A DNA stretch of 61,438 bases from Bacteroidales bacterium. GTDB taxonomy: Bacteria; Bacteroidota; Bacteroidia; Bacteroidales; VadinHA17. Positions 27,527 to 36,354 of this stretch are shown piece by piece (the first letter of the stretch is position 1; each line of letters starts with the position of its first letter). Made by a program: the position numbers and the translations under genes. Location: assembly GCA_003152835.1 (NCBI GenBank), contig PMBC01000060.1, positions 8,333 to 69,770 on the forward strand, read 5' to 3'. The notes below the pieces were generated by a model. It did not search any database. It had not been told where the DNA came from and saw nothing but the letters and a program-made list of their open reading frames with translations.

Positions 27527-27988
27527 ATGATTAGTGATGATACCAGGATTACGGTAAAAAAAATATTTACCGAATACCTTGAGAAGAAGGGACACAGAAA
27601 AACACCGGAGAGGTTTGCGATTCTTGATGAGATTTACTCCAGGGCAGGTCATTTTGACATTGAATCCCTGTATATTTTCATGAAGAATAAGAATTACCGC
27701 GTCAGCCGGGCAACGCTTTATAACACCATTGAGTTATTGCTTGACTGCAACCTGGTTATCAAGCATCAGTTCGGGAAGAACATAGCCCAGTTTGAAAGGG
27801 CATTCCAATGCGGACAGCACGATCACCTGATAGATATTGAGACTGGCAAGGTCGTGGAATTTTGTGATCCAAGAATAAGAGAAATAATAAAGACTGCATC
27901 TGAGCTTAATAATTTCACTCCCCGGTATCATTCACTTTACATTTACGGACTTCTTAATGAAAAGGGTAAGGGAAAAGCATCTAAATGA
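27527..27988 (+). CDS. Fur-family transcriptional regulator
   Basis: 153 residues. An N-terminal winged helix (about 8-85) includes [15 protein letters not shown] and the recognition helix [19 protein letters not shown]. The C-terminal dimerisation domain has [20 protein letters not shown] and [11 protein letters not shown]. The first His of the usual HHDH site is Gln, and the CxxC structural-zinc pairs of classic Fur are missing, so metal binding may rely on fewer sites. Whether it senses iron, zinc or peroxide cannot be told. It lies 77 bases after rel and has its own terminator. Confidence 0.88.
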   Translation: MISDDTRITVKKIFTEYLEKKGHRKTPERFAILDEIYSRAGHFDIESLYIFMKNKNYRVSRATLYNTIELLLDCNLVIKHQFGKNIAQFERAFQCGQHDHLIDIETGKVVEFCDPRIREIIKTASELNNFTPRYHSLYIYGLLNEKGKGKASK

Positions 27989-28016
27989 AAAGGCCCTATT
28001 CAGGGGCCTTTCTTTT
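27989..28016 (+). terminator. Rho-independent terminator after fur
   Basis: An 8-bp stem AAAGGCCC/GGGCCTTT (27989-28011) with a 7-base loop, followed by CTTTT. It starts at the fur stop codon itself. Confidence 0.8.
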
Positions 28017-28043
28017 ATAATTAAGTTTTTAATAGTTAAATCC

Positions 28044-28682
28044 TCAGAATGCATAACCGAATGAGAAGCCAAGGGGCACTGATATAGTTGTTTTATTAAG
28101 TAAATTCCAGTCTGAGAGGTCAAAACCATTTACATCATAACTCTTCATTTTCAAGCCTAACCCGGTATAAATATCAAGTGCAAAATGACCTTTTGTAATG
28201 ATCTGATAGCCAAGGTCACAGGTGACTGTCAATTTTGATGCATCAAAATACTTATCAGGTTCCTTGTTATTTTTAACTCTAGCTGCTGCATATGAAATAT
28301 GCGGTGCAATATAAAATCCTCCGGGAGCTTTATCGGATGTCATAAAAAACTTATACCATAACTGAGCGTGATATCCGGAAGAAATAACTGTGGTATCATT
28401 GTCCAAATTACCAATAGCTGAAACCAAAGGGCTTGAACCCAGGTAACCTAAACCTAATTGAATAGATTGTTTTTCAGTGAGTTTAGCTTCAAAGTAAACT
28501 TTGTATTCTGCTGTCAAAGGAACTATCCAGGCAACAAATAATGGTCCTCCCATCGCTGAAAGCGGGTTGGTTTTAATTGTGAATCTTATATCCTTAGCGG
28601 TAGAATTATCCTGTGAAATTGCCCGAGGTGCGGCCAGCAGAAATACAATTCCAATTATTAAGAAATACTTTGCTTTTTTCAT
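28044..28682 (-). CDS. Outer-membrane beta-barrel protein of unknown role
   Basis: 212 residues. A signal peptide (MKKAKYFLIIGIVFLLAAPRAISQ) is followed by alternating amphipathic strands (FTIKTNPLSAMGGPLF, AEYKVYFEAKLTEKQSIQLGLGYLG) and a terminal strand ending in Phe (ISVPLGFSFGYAF), typical of small barrels handled by the BAM machinery. It resembles DUF3575-type barrels of Bacteroidota. It sits alone on the minus strand between fur and purA, with AT-rich flanks, so it may be an insertion into an otherwise conserved block. No function can be assigned. Confidence 0.65.
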   Translation of the reverse strand: MKKAKYFLIIGIVFLLAAPRAISQDNSTAKDIRFTIKTNPLSAMGGPLFVAWIVPLTAEYKVYFEAKLTEKQSIQLGLGYLGSSPLVSAIGNLDNDTTVISSGYHAQLWYKFFMTSDKAPGGFYIAPHISYAAARVKNNKEPDKYFDASKLTVTCDLGYQIITKGHFALDIYTGLGLKMKSYDVNGFDLSDWNLLNKTTISVPLGFSFGYAF

Positions 28683-28896
28683 AACGATATCGTTGTTTTA
28701 TATATAGAATTAACAATTAAAGTTACGAATTATCAATAAAATAACCAATCATTTGGTTTTTTATTGTAAGAACCAGTTTATTATTAAAGAGATACGATAT
28801 CCTGACAATTATTAACATTCGCTGAAAGTTTCGTTTTCTGGTCAAATATTTTCGTAAATTGTGATCTGTTTTTTAAATATTAAATTTTAATTTAAT

Positions 28897-30159
28897 ATGA
28901 ACATTGACATACTGTTAGGCCTCCAGTGGGGTGACGAGGGAAAAGGCAAAATAGTTGATGCTATCAGTCCTGAATACGATATAATTGCCCGTTTCCAGGG
29001 AGGGCCGAATGCCGGACATTCGCTTGAAATCAATAATGTAAAACATGTCCTCCATCTGATACCATCAGGAATATTCCATCCGGAGAAGCTGAATATTATC
29101 GGTAACGGGGTCGTAATTGATCCTGCAGTATTCAAGAAAGAGATCGAAAATCTTGGTCCTTCAGTTGAAGAGTTAACTAAAAGACTTATTATCTCAACAA
29201 GGGCAAACCTGATATTGCCAGGTCATAGAATACTTGATGCAGCTTATGAGCACAGCAAGGGCCGCACAAAAATCGGATCAACTCTTAAAGGGATTGGTCC
29301 GGCTTATACCGACAAAGTTGCGCGCAACGGCCTGCGGGCAGGAGAAATTCTGAGGAAAGATTTCAGAGAGCTATACGATGAGCATCTTAAGTCACATCTT
29401 TCCCTGCTCAGGAATTTTGATTTCAAATTTGAGATTACTGAGTACGAAGCCGGATGGTTTGAAGGAATCGATATGCTTAAAAAGTTCAGGATTGTAAACA
29501 CCGAATACCTCATAAACGAACTTACAGGCAAGGGCAGGAAGCTACTTGCCGAAGGGGCTCAGGGAACCATGCTCGATATTGACTTCGGGTCATATCCCTT
29601 TGTCACTTCTTCAAATACCATCAGCGCTGGTGCCTGCACCGGTCTGGGCATTTCACCAAAGAGGATCGGTGAAGTGTTTGGGATATTCAAAGCCTATTGC
29701 ACAAGGGTTGGCAGCGGCCCCTTCCCTACCGAACTTAACGATGAAACAGGTAATGCCCTTAGGAATCTCGGTCATGAATTCGGCTCTACTACCGGAAGGC
29801 CCAGAAGATGCGGATGGCTCGATCTTCCTGCACTTAAATATGCTATCATGATTAACGGTGTTACCCGGCTTTTCATGACTAAAGGAGATATACTATCAGG
29901 CTTCAAAACAATCAAAGTATGTACAGGTTACCGTACAGAAGGAAAAGAGTGCCTCGAAATACCTTTCACCAACCAGGCAATTGAACCTGTTTATACCGAA
30001 CTTCCCGGATGGGAAGAGAACATTTCAGAAATAAGGGAATTCAATAAGCTTCCTGAAAACCTCAGGAATTATATTTCTTTCGTAGAAGAGCAGACAGGAG
30101 TGCCTGTAACCATAGTGTCAGTCGGGGCTGACAGGGAAGAAACAATATTCAGAAAATAG
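28897..30159 (+). CDS. purA: Adenylosuccinate synthetase
   Basis: Catalyses the GTP-dependent condensation of IMP with aspartate, the first committed step of AMP synthesis. The 420 residues show the N-terminal GTP-binding loop QWGDEGKGK, NAGHSLEINN, the IMP-binding GSTLKGIGPAYTDKVARNGLR, and AEGAQGTMLDIDFGSYPFVTSSNT, then TTGRPRRCGWLDLPAL. Length matches the family. A bidirectional palindromic terminator follows. Confidence 0.97.
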   Translation: MNIDILLGLQWGDEGKGKIVDAISPEYDIIARFQGGPNAGHSLEINNVKHVLHLIPSGIFHPEKLNIIGNGVVIDPAVFKKEIENLGPSVEELTKRLIISTRANLILPGHRILDAAYEHSKGRTKIGSTLKGIGPAYTDKVARNGLRAGEILRKDFRELYDEHLKSHLSLLRNFDFKFEITEYEAGWFEGIDMLKKFRIVNTEYLINELTGKGRKLLAEGAQGTMLDIDFGSYPFVTSSNTISAGACTGLGISPKRIGEVFGIFKAYCTRVGSGPFPTELNDETGNALRNLGHEFGSTTGRPRRCGWLDLPALKYAIMINGVTRLFMTKGDILSGFKTIKVCTGYRTEGKECLEIPFTNQAIEPVYTELPGWEENISEIREFNKLPENLRNYISFVEEQTGVPVTIVSVGADREETIFRK

Positions 30160-30182
30160 ATTTAGATGCTGCCTGTAATAAA

Positions 30183-30216
30183 AAAGTAGAGACGTTTTAT
30201 AAAACGTCTCTACTTT
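30183..30216. terminator. 34-bp perfect palindrome, bidirectional terminator between purA and the SPOR gene
   Basis: A loopless perfect dyad of 17 + 17 bases, with half-site AAAGTAGAGACGTTTTA. It lies between the convergent purA and SPOR lipoprotein genes, and its outer ends are A-rich and T-rich, so it can act as a terminator on both strands. The core GTAGAGACG/CGTCTCTAC recalls a palindrome family I remember as dispersed in Bacteroidota and cyanobacterial genomes, so it may also be a repeat element. Confidence 0.7.
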
Positions 30217-30229
30217 AATTATTTTATTA

Positions 30230-30700
30230 TCATCTCTTCTGGTAGATCCAGGCATCTACTTCTTCGTTTCCCTGGAAATATTTGAGTCGCGAAATAGCAT
30301 TATGGAAGTTATCAAGTGACTCTGCGGAAACAAGTTCAAACCTGCTGCCTTCCATATTAATAATACTTGTTTCATAACCCTTCTGCTGGTAAACTTCTGC
30401 GAGCTTTTTTGCATATTCGGGAGTGATGAAACTGCCAACGATAATACTAAACTTCTTTTTCCCCTCCACGGCTTTTCTTTCCTCAACTACTCTTATTGAA
30501 TCAAGCTTTGCATTTTCTTTTGCCTGAAGGCGTTCCCCGATCGCCCTTATTGAATCAGCCACTCTGAGACTGTCTTGCTGTGTCTTCCAGACAGACACTA
30601 TATCAGTTTTATGGCCAAAAAGTTTTTTGCCCTTGAAATATTTGCATGAAGGGGTTAACGCAAGGAGAGCTATTAATAAAACTACAGTTAAATGTCTCAT
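30230..30700 (-). CDS. SPOR-domain lipoprotein
   Basis: 156 residues. A lipoprotein signal peptide ends in LALTPSC (Cys19), then a charged helical region rich in Arg/Glu/Lys (about 40-85), and a C-terminal SPOR domain (KKFSIIVGSFITPEYAKKLAEVYQQKGYETSII ... AISRLKYFQGNEEVDAWIY), a fold that binds denuded peptidoglycan at division sites. The ATG at 30700 is chosen because the signal sequence starts there, 63 bases inside the longest frame. It probably contributes to cell-wall or septal functions. Confidence 0.85.
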   Translation of the reverse strand: MRHLTVVLLIALLALTPSCKYFKGKKLFGHKTDIVSVWKTQQDSLRVADSIRAIGERLQAKENAKLDSIRVVEERKAVEGKKKFSIIVGSFITPEYAKKLAEVYQQKGYETSIINMEGSRFELVSAESLDNFHNAISRLKYFQGNEEVDAWIYQKR

Positions 30701-30872
30701 AATATAAATGTATTTAATTAATAACCAACTGTTTTTCAATGTTTTATAATGGACAATAATCAAAGATACAAAATAAAGAATTCCAATCCAAATGAGAATA
30801 AGAAGCTGAAACGGGTTCGTATTTTATAGAATTCGTATATTAGAGTCTGAAAAAAGAAATAATAACTTAAAA

Positions 30873-32786
30873 ATGAAGTCAATAATCCAATTCTTTGAAG
30901 AGAGTGTTGATAAATTCAGCAGTAACGTTTATATGTGGGAAAAGCCGAACGATAAATATGAAGGGACAACCTACGGTGAGATCAGAAAACAGGTTTACGA
31001 GTTTGCTGCCGGACTTATCTGCCTGGGAGTCAGGAAGGGAGACAGGTTGAGCCTCATATCTGAAGGCAGGAACAGCTGGGTGGTTGGTGAACTTGGTATT
31101 TTATACACAGGGGCAATGAATGTCCCGCTCTCAGTAAAGCTTAATCCCTCTGAGATTAAATTCAGGCTCAAACACTCTGAATCGAGGATGGTGCTTACTT
31201 CATCCATTCAGGCAGTGAAGGTTAGGGAAGTTTTTAAAGAGTGCCCGACACTTGAAAAAATAGTTCATTTTGATACCCAGGAAGAGTACACTTCAGATGA
31301 GATCCACTTCAATGAGGTTAGAAAGATGGGAAGAGAATGGCTCGATATACCTGGGAACCTGGAAAAATTTGAAGAGAATTACAAAAGCATTCAGCCTTCC
31401 GACTTCGCAAATATTTGCTACACTTCCGGTACTACAGCCGATCCCAAAGGGATTGTTCTTACTCACAGCAACTATATATCGAATGTCTACCAGGCTTACA
31501 GCCTGATGGATATCCCCTCATTCTACAAAACACTTCTTCTTCTTCCGTGGGATCACTCCTTCGGACATACATGCGGCATTTTTGCCTTCATGGGGAGGGG
31601 AGCCAGCATTGCTTCGGTAAAAACCGGTAAGTCACCAATGGAGACTCTCAGGAATCTCCCTGTGTGCCTGAAGGAGATCAAACCGAACCTGCTGATGAGT
31701 GTTCCTGCAATTGCCAAGAACTTCAGGAAGAATATTGAAAAAGGCATTAAGGAAAAAGGCAAGCTGACTGAAATGCTCTTCGATCACGCACTAAAAATCT
31801 CTTATTCATATAATAAGGAGGGCTGGAACAAGGGGCAGGGACTTCAAAGGCTCAAAAAACCGATCCTGCGTCTCTATGATAAAATTCTCTTTTCAAAGAT
31901 TCGCGAAGCCTACGGTGGTGAGCTCGATTATTTTATCGGAGGGGGAGCACTTCTTGAGATCGAGCTCCAGAGGTTCTTCTATGCGCTCGGGATACCTATG
32001 TACCAGGGTTATGGTTTAAGTGAAGCTTCTCCGGTGATCTCTTCGAATTCGACAGCCCGGCACAAACTGGGTTCCTCCGGTGTTCTGGTGAATAACATGG
32101 ATCTGAAGATATGCAATGATGAAGGCATTGAGGTTCCCATCGGGGAAAAGGGTGAAATTGTGATCCGGGGAGGTAATGTGATGGCTGGTTACTGGAAAAA
32201 TGATGCCGCAACTAAAGATACTATCATTGATGGCTGGCTTTACACCGGAGATATGGGTTACATGACAAAAGACGGATATTTATATGTCCTGGGCCGGTTT
32301 AAAAGCCTTCTCATTGCCGATGACGGAGAGAAATTCAGCCCTGAGGGCATTGAAGAGGCAATGACAGAACAGTCTAAGTATATTGACCAGTGTATGCTCT
32401 ATAATAATCAGAAACCTTATACAGTATGCCTTATCGTTCCAAATCAGCATGCACTGAAGCTGTTTCTTGAAGAGAAAAACCTGACTGCTGATTCTGAAGA
32501 TGGCAAGAGAGCTATACTTACATTAATCGAAAACGAAGTCAATGAGTACCGTACCAACGGGAAATATGGAAAGATGTTTCCGCAGCGCTGGCTGCCGGTT
32601 GCCATCGGAATACTTGAACAGGGCTTTACTGAAGAGAATGGATTGATGAATTCAGTAATGAAGATTGTCAGGTGGAAAATAATGGACAGATACCAGAATC
32701 TTATCGACTTTATGTATACCACTGAAGCCAAGGCAGTTACTAATGAAAGGAATATCGAGGAAGTCGAAAAAATGAAATTAGGCTAA
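30873..32786 (+). CDS. AMP-binding long-chain acyl-CoA ligase
   Basis: 637 residues of the adenylate-forming superfamily. The P-loop-like motif is YTSGTTADPKGIVLTHSNY; the middle motif YQGYGLSEASPVIS and the TGDMGYMTKDGYLYVLGRFKSLLIADDGEKFSPEGIEE block are typical of fatty acid:CoA ligases. It would activate fatty acids for lipid synthesis or degradation. The 3' end overlaps the convergent HD-like gene by 9 bases. Chain-length preference is not readable. Confidence 0.9.
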   Translation: MKSIIQFFEESVDKFSSNVYMWEKPNDKYEGTTYGEIRKQVYEFAAGLICLGVRKGDRLSLISEGRNSWVVGELGILYTGAMNVPLSVKLNPSEIKFRLKHSESRMVLTSSIQAVKVREVFKECPTLEKIVHFDTQEEYTSDEIHFNEVRKMGREWLDIPGNLEKFEENYKSIQPSDFANICYTSGTTADPKGIVLTHSNYISNVYQAYSLMDIPSFYKTLLLLPWDHSFGHTCGIFAFMGRGASIASVKTGKSPMETLRNLPVCLKEIKPNLLMSVPAIAKNFRKNIEKGIKEKGKLTEMLFDHALKISYSYNKEGWNKGQGLQRLKKPILRLYDKILFSKIREAYGGELDYFIGGGALLEIELQRFFYALGIPMYQGYGLSEASPVISSNSTARHKLGSSGVLVNNMDLKICNDEGIEVPIGEKGEIVIRGGNVMAGYWKNDAATKDTIIDGWLYTGDMGYMTKDGYLYVLGRFKSLLIADDGEKFSPEGIEEAMTEQSKYIDQCMLYNNQKPYTVCLIVPNQHALKLFLEEKNLTADSEDGKRAILTLIENEVNEYRTNGKYGKMFPQRWLPVAIGILEQGFTEENGLMNSVMKIVRWKIMDRYQNLIDFMYTTEAKAVTNERNIEEVEKMKLG

Positions 32787-33326
32787 CCTGCTTTTGAAGG
32801 GAAGGAATGTCATGAAATCGGCATGATGAACTATATACGCCTCTGTTGTTCTTGTCACCAGGTCACCTTCATGAGCATGCGCCGCAATAATGTGGCAGAC
32901 TTCAGGCGGTACTCCGCACTCTTTAGCAAGTGATACACCGGAAAAGGGATGCCTCAGGTACTTTCCGTACTTTCCCTGGACAGCATTACCATTCACGTCA
33001 AGTTCATATTCGAGAAGTTTCCCGACATCGGCAAGTATAGCCCCTGCGATCAGTACATCCATGTTAACCGGCAGATCGGCACCGAAGAACTGGTTCATTT
33101 TATCTCCGCTCTCTTTTGCCACATGAACAACGCATCTCTTATGGGCCATAAAACTGACCTTCAGGTCAGGTCCGCACAAAAGTGTAAAAGGTATTCTTTC
33201 GAGATCCTCAGGCTTCAGAACACTTCTTTCCAGTGCCAGCTCCCATGTTTTTCCAGTTTTTTCCCTGAGCAGTGGATCCTTAATCCATTCAAGTTCAGGC
33301 CATAGATTCTTTACCTTCTCGTTCAT
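32778..33326 (-). CDS. HD-domain-like protein with altered HD doublet
   Basis: 182 residues of the HD phosphohydrolase superfamily fold. Conserved pieces are HVAKESGDKMN, HPFSGVSLAKECGVPPEVCHIIAAHAHEGD and YIVHHAD. The central motif that should read LLHDVGK is ILADVGKLLEYE, so the metal-ligating His is Ala99 before Asp100. Other histidines could compensate, or the protein may be a non-catalytic binder. It lies 11 bases after the dehydrogenase gene on the same strand, so they are likely an operon. Substrate is unknown. Confidence 0.72.
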   Translation of the reverse strand: MNEKVKNLWPELEWIKDPLLREKTGKTWELALERSVLKPEDLERIPFTLLCGPDLKVSFMAHKRCVVHVAKESGDKMNQFFGADLPVNMDVLIAGAILADVGKLLEYELDVNGNAVQGKYGKYLRHPFSGVSLAKECGVPPEVCHIIAAHAHEGDLVTRTTEAYIVHHADFMTFLPFKSRLA

Positions 33327-33337
33327 ACTAAATCTTT

Positions 33338-34537
33338 TTACTTCTTCAGCTTTTCAATAATAGCATCTGTCATCTGCACTGTCGAAGCTGCTCCGTTTTG
33401 AATCACTTCAGGCTTACCCTGCATTTTCATCATGTCATAAGTCCTTACCCTTCCCTCTTCAATCACATCGGAAATTGCCTTCCTTATGACATTGCAGAGT
33501 TTCTTTTCACCGATATAATCGAGCATCATGCAGGCCGATTCGATCATTGCAATAGGATTAACTATCGGCACTTCATAACCGGCATATTTTGGCGCCGACC
33601 CGTGAGTGGGTTCAAATACAGCTATGCCGTCGGCAGAGAATTGCGCGCTGCAGGCAAATCCAAGACCCCCTATAAGACCGGCAAATCCATCTGACGCAAT
33701 ATCCCCAAACATATTGCCAGCAACAATGACACCATAATCTTCCGGGTTTTTTGTCAGCCACATCATCTGTGCATCAATATTGGTGTTAAGCAGCTTAATA
33801 TCCTGGAACCTGTTTTTTTGAATTTCCTTAGCCAGCTTCCACATAAGTCCTGAAGTCTCGCGTACAACATTGGGTTTTTCACATACGGTCACTGATTCAT
33901 ACCCGTATTTTTTTGCATAATCGAATGCAGCCTCGAGAATTCTCATCGTAGCTTTCTTTGTAAATATCCTTACTGAAACTGAAAGCTCGTCGACAGGCAC
34001 TTTTCCGAAATTCGCCCTGAATTTAGGATGTGAGAGAAGAGCATTATAAACGTTCTCAGGCGGGTTGGTCCATTCTACTCCTGAATACAGGCACTCTGTA
34101 TTCTGCCTGAAAATAACCACATTGACAAGTGGCTCCTCAATTGTATTTCCCCTCCCCCTCCTTACAAAATTCAATGGATTTCCTTTATATGATTTGCATG
34201 GACGCACACAAATGTCAAGGTCGAAATGCTGACGTAATCCGACAATAGGACTTGAATAGGAAAAACCTTTCCCCTGGAGAGAAGGATCAAGTTCAGCTTT
34301 AGCCTCTTCGTTTGGTTTGGATGTTATTGCCCCAAACAGGGCGATCTTATGTTTCTTAATAAGGTCAAGAGTCCTGTCAGGAAGGGGATTGCCCTCTTTT
34401 CGCCAGAATCCCCATCCTATGTCGCCATAAACATATTCAGCATCAAATCCTGCTGCATTGAGAACCCGAAGAGCCTGTTCAAGAACGATGGCACCTATTC
34501 CGTCGCCCGGGAGTGCGACAATTGTCCTTCTTACCAT
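33338..34537 (-). CDS. Isocitrate/isopropylmalate-family dehydrogenase
   Basis: 399 residues of the beta-decarboxylating dehydrogenase family. It has the N-terminal ALPGDGIGAIV, the arginine-bearing SSPIVGLRQHFDLDICVRPCKSY, the catalytic Lys region TVCEKPNVVRETSGLM, the Asp loop NIDAQMMWL, GNMFGDIASDGFAGLIGGLG and the cofactor loop FEPTHGSAPKYAG. Isocitrate dehydrogenase is the most likely specific role, but 3-isopropylmalate, homoisocitrate or tartrate dehydrogenase cannot be excluded. No leu genes are nearby, whereas lyase genes with citrate-family similarity lie 2 kb away. Confidence 0.82.
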   Translation of the reverse strand: MVRRTIVALPGDGIGAIVLEQALRVLNAAGFDAEYVYGDIGWGFWRKEGNPLPDRTLDLIKKHKIALFGAITSKPNEEAKAELDPSLQGKGFSYSSPIVGLRQHFDLDICVRPCKSYKGNPLNFVRRGRGNTIEEPLVNVVIFRQNTECLYSGVEWTNPPENVYNALLSHPKFRANFGKVPVDELSVSVRIFTKKATMRILEAAFDYAKKYGYESVTVCEKPNVVRETSGLMWKLAKEIQKNRFQDIKLLNTNIDAQMMWLTKNPEDYGVIVAGNMFGDIASDGFAGLIGGLGFACSAQFSADGIAVFEPTHGSAPKYAGYEVPIVNPIAMIESACMMLDYIGEKKLCNVIRKAISDVIEEGRVRTYDMMKMQGKPEVIQNGAASTVQMTDAIIEKLKK

Positions 34538-34647
34538 ATTATTGTAAAGGTTATCGTTACTAAAGTGAAAGTAAATATAATAAAATTCAGTGTTATGCCA
34601 TCTGGATAATATTTCATGGCCAAAGGTTTTCCAGAGGAAAAAAATAA

Positions 34648-34655
34648 TACCTTTG
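34648..34655 (+). promoter_or_regulatory. Candidate -7 element of the pepD promoter
   Basis: TACCTTTG is an exact match to TAnnTTTG, 31 bases before the pepD start. The upstream region carries a T-rich stretch but no clear -33 TTTG at the preferred spacing. Confidence 0.4.
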
Positions 34656-34686
34656 CCACATAATTCTGTGTCACTAAATTACAATT

Positions 34687-36150
34687 ATGAGCATTTTTGC
34701 CGGGCTAAAGCCAATAGCTGTCTGGACATATTTTGAAGAGATCTGCATGATCCCCCGTTTGTCAAAGCATGAACAGAAATTACGTGAATATCTTCTTTTA
34801 TTTGCCCACAATCATGGTCTGGAAGCGAAAGAAGACAAGATCGGAAATATATTAATAACAAGGCCCTCATCTCCTGGCCTGGAAGGCAGAAAAACAGTTG
34901 TCCTTCAGAGTCATATGGATATGGTTGGTGAGAAAAATGCGGATTACCCTCATAACTGGGATAAAGATCCGATAATTCCCATTGTAACCGATGGATGGGT
35001 AGCTGCCCGGGGAACGACGCTCGGTGCTGACGACGGAATGGGTATTGCTTCCCAACTGGCCATACTGACAGATAAAGATCTGAAAGCTGGAATAATTGAA
35101 TGTCTTTTTACCGTTGATGAAGAATCAGGCATGACCGGGGCCATAAACCTGGAACCTGGTTTTTTCACGGGAAAAATACTCCTGAATCTTGATTCTGAAG
35201 ATGAAGGAATACTTTATATAGGGTGCGCCGGGGGAATGGATACAGTTGGAACAATTACCTATAAGCCAGTTCCTTCCCCGTCAGAAAGTACAGCTCTCTC
35301 AATTTCTCTCACAGGCCTCCGCGGTGGCCATTCGGGTGATGAAATTCATAAAGGTTTCGGCAACGCTGTCAAGATCATGAACAGGCTGCTTTGGAATCTT
35401 GCAAACAGCTTCAGGATATCGGTAAGTGTTTTCGATGGTGGAAACCTGAGGAATGCAATACCAAGGGAAGCATTTGCAACAATTGTAGTTGAGAAATCAT
35501 CAGCTGATCTTATAATAGGATGGATAGAAAACTTCTATACTGTAATGCTCGAGGAGTTCAGAGAACTGGAGAAAGATCTTAAGATATCCGTAAAAGAGAA
35601 TGGTCTTCCACAATTTGTAATGGACAAGGAAAGCCAGGACAAACTTCTATCATCGCTTACCTGCTGTCCGCATGGCGCCATTGCCTGGTCCAAAGAGATG
35701 GATGACCTGGTGGAGACATCAACAAATCTGGCATCTGTCAAATTCACCGGCAATAATACCATTCAGATAGTCACAACACAAAGGAGCTCAATTGAATCAT
35801 CAAAACATGATGTTGCTGCAATGGTAGAAACATGCCTGAAACTTGCAGGAGCCGAGGTGGTTCATTCAGACGGTTACCCGGGATGGCGGCCAAGCATGGC
35901 TTCAGAGATTCTGAAAATCACCCTCAATTCATATAAGAGACTTTTTGGAAAAGATCCCTATATACGAGCCATTCATGCAGGTCTTGAATGCGGCCTGATC
36001 TTCGAAAAATTCAAGGGAATAGATATGATCTCATTCGGTCCGACTATAAGGGGAGCCCATACTCCGGAGGAGAAGATTGAGATAAAAACTGCACAGATGT
36101 TCTGGGATCTGCTTATTGATGTAATCGGAAATATCCCGATGAAGCAATAA
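34687..36150 (+). CDS. pepD: Aminoacyl-histidine dipeptidase (peptidase D, M20C)
   Basis: 487 residues, family-typical length. Hydrolyses Xaa-His dipeptides such as carnosine in the cytosol. Zinc-site motifs are in place: H76-x-D78 in LQSHMDMVGEKN, the bridging Asp in LGADDGMGIA (115-116) and Glu145-Glu146 in TVDEESGMTGA. Further signatures are RGGHSGDEIHKGFGNAVK and the C-terminal IRAIHAGLECGLIFEKFKGIDMISFGPTIRGAHTP. It is a single gene facing the citrate-lyase operon. Confidence 0.95.
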   Translation: MSIFAGLKPIAVWTYFEEICMIPRLSKHEQKLREYLLLFAHNHGLEAKEDKIGNILITRPSSPGLEGRKTVVLQSHMDMVGEKNADYPHNWDKDPIIPIVTDGWVAARGTTLGADDGMGIASQLAILTDKDLKAGIIECLFTVDEESGMTGAINLEPGFFTGKILLNLDSEDEGILYIGCAGGMDTVGTITYKPVPSPSESTALSISLTGLRGGHSGDEIHKGFGNAVKIMNRLLWNLANSFRISVSVFDGGNLRNAIPREAFATIVVEKSSADLIIGWIENFYTVMLEEFRELEKDLKISVKENGLPQFVMDKESQDKLLSSLTCCPHGAIAWSKEMDDLVETSTNLASVKFTGNNTIQIVTTQRSSIESSKHDVAAMVETCLKLAGAEVVHSDGYPGWRPSMASEILKITLNSYKRLFGKDPYIRAIHAGLECGLIFEKFKGIDMISFGPTIRGAHTPEEKIEIKTAQMFWDLLIDVIGNIPMKQ

Positions 36151-36182
36151 ATGGTTCAATACCTGGTATCCGGGAAATACAT

Positions 36183-36344
36183 TCAACTGTTAACCATAAA
36201 TTCATCCTTGCCTGCCCCGCAGATCGGGCAGACATAATCTTCAGGCAGGTCATAAAAAGGTACTCCTGGTTCTATACCTCCTGAAGTATCTCCTTCAGAA
36301 GGATCATATAAATATCCGCAAACAGTACATTTATAGGTCTCCAT
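36183..36344 (-). CDS. Rubredoxin
   Basis: A 53-residue one-iron electron carrier. The Fe(Cys)4 site is C6-x-x-C9 (YKCTVCGY) and C39-x-x-C42 ([14 protein letters not shown]), with the usual aromatic core. The ATG at 36344 gives the standard length; a longer frame would run back into citF. The gene starts 11 bases after the citF stop, so it is the last gene of the mce-citDE-citF operon. Rubredoxins commonly serve reduction of oxygen or peroxide in anaerobes. Confidence 0.93.
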   Translation of the reverse strand: METYKCTVCGYLYDPSEGDTSGGIEPGVPFYDLPEDYVCPICGAGKDEFMVNS

Positions 36345-36354
36345 AAGACTCAGG

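Noticed and set aside
28743-28762. Terminator-like hairpin AACCAA/TTGGTT plus T run upstream of purA
   Set aside because: Only 6 bp of stem with weak A-T pairing and no plus-strand gene ending there; possible attenuator but unsupported.
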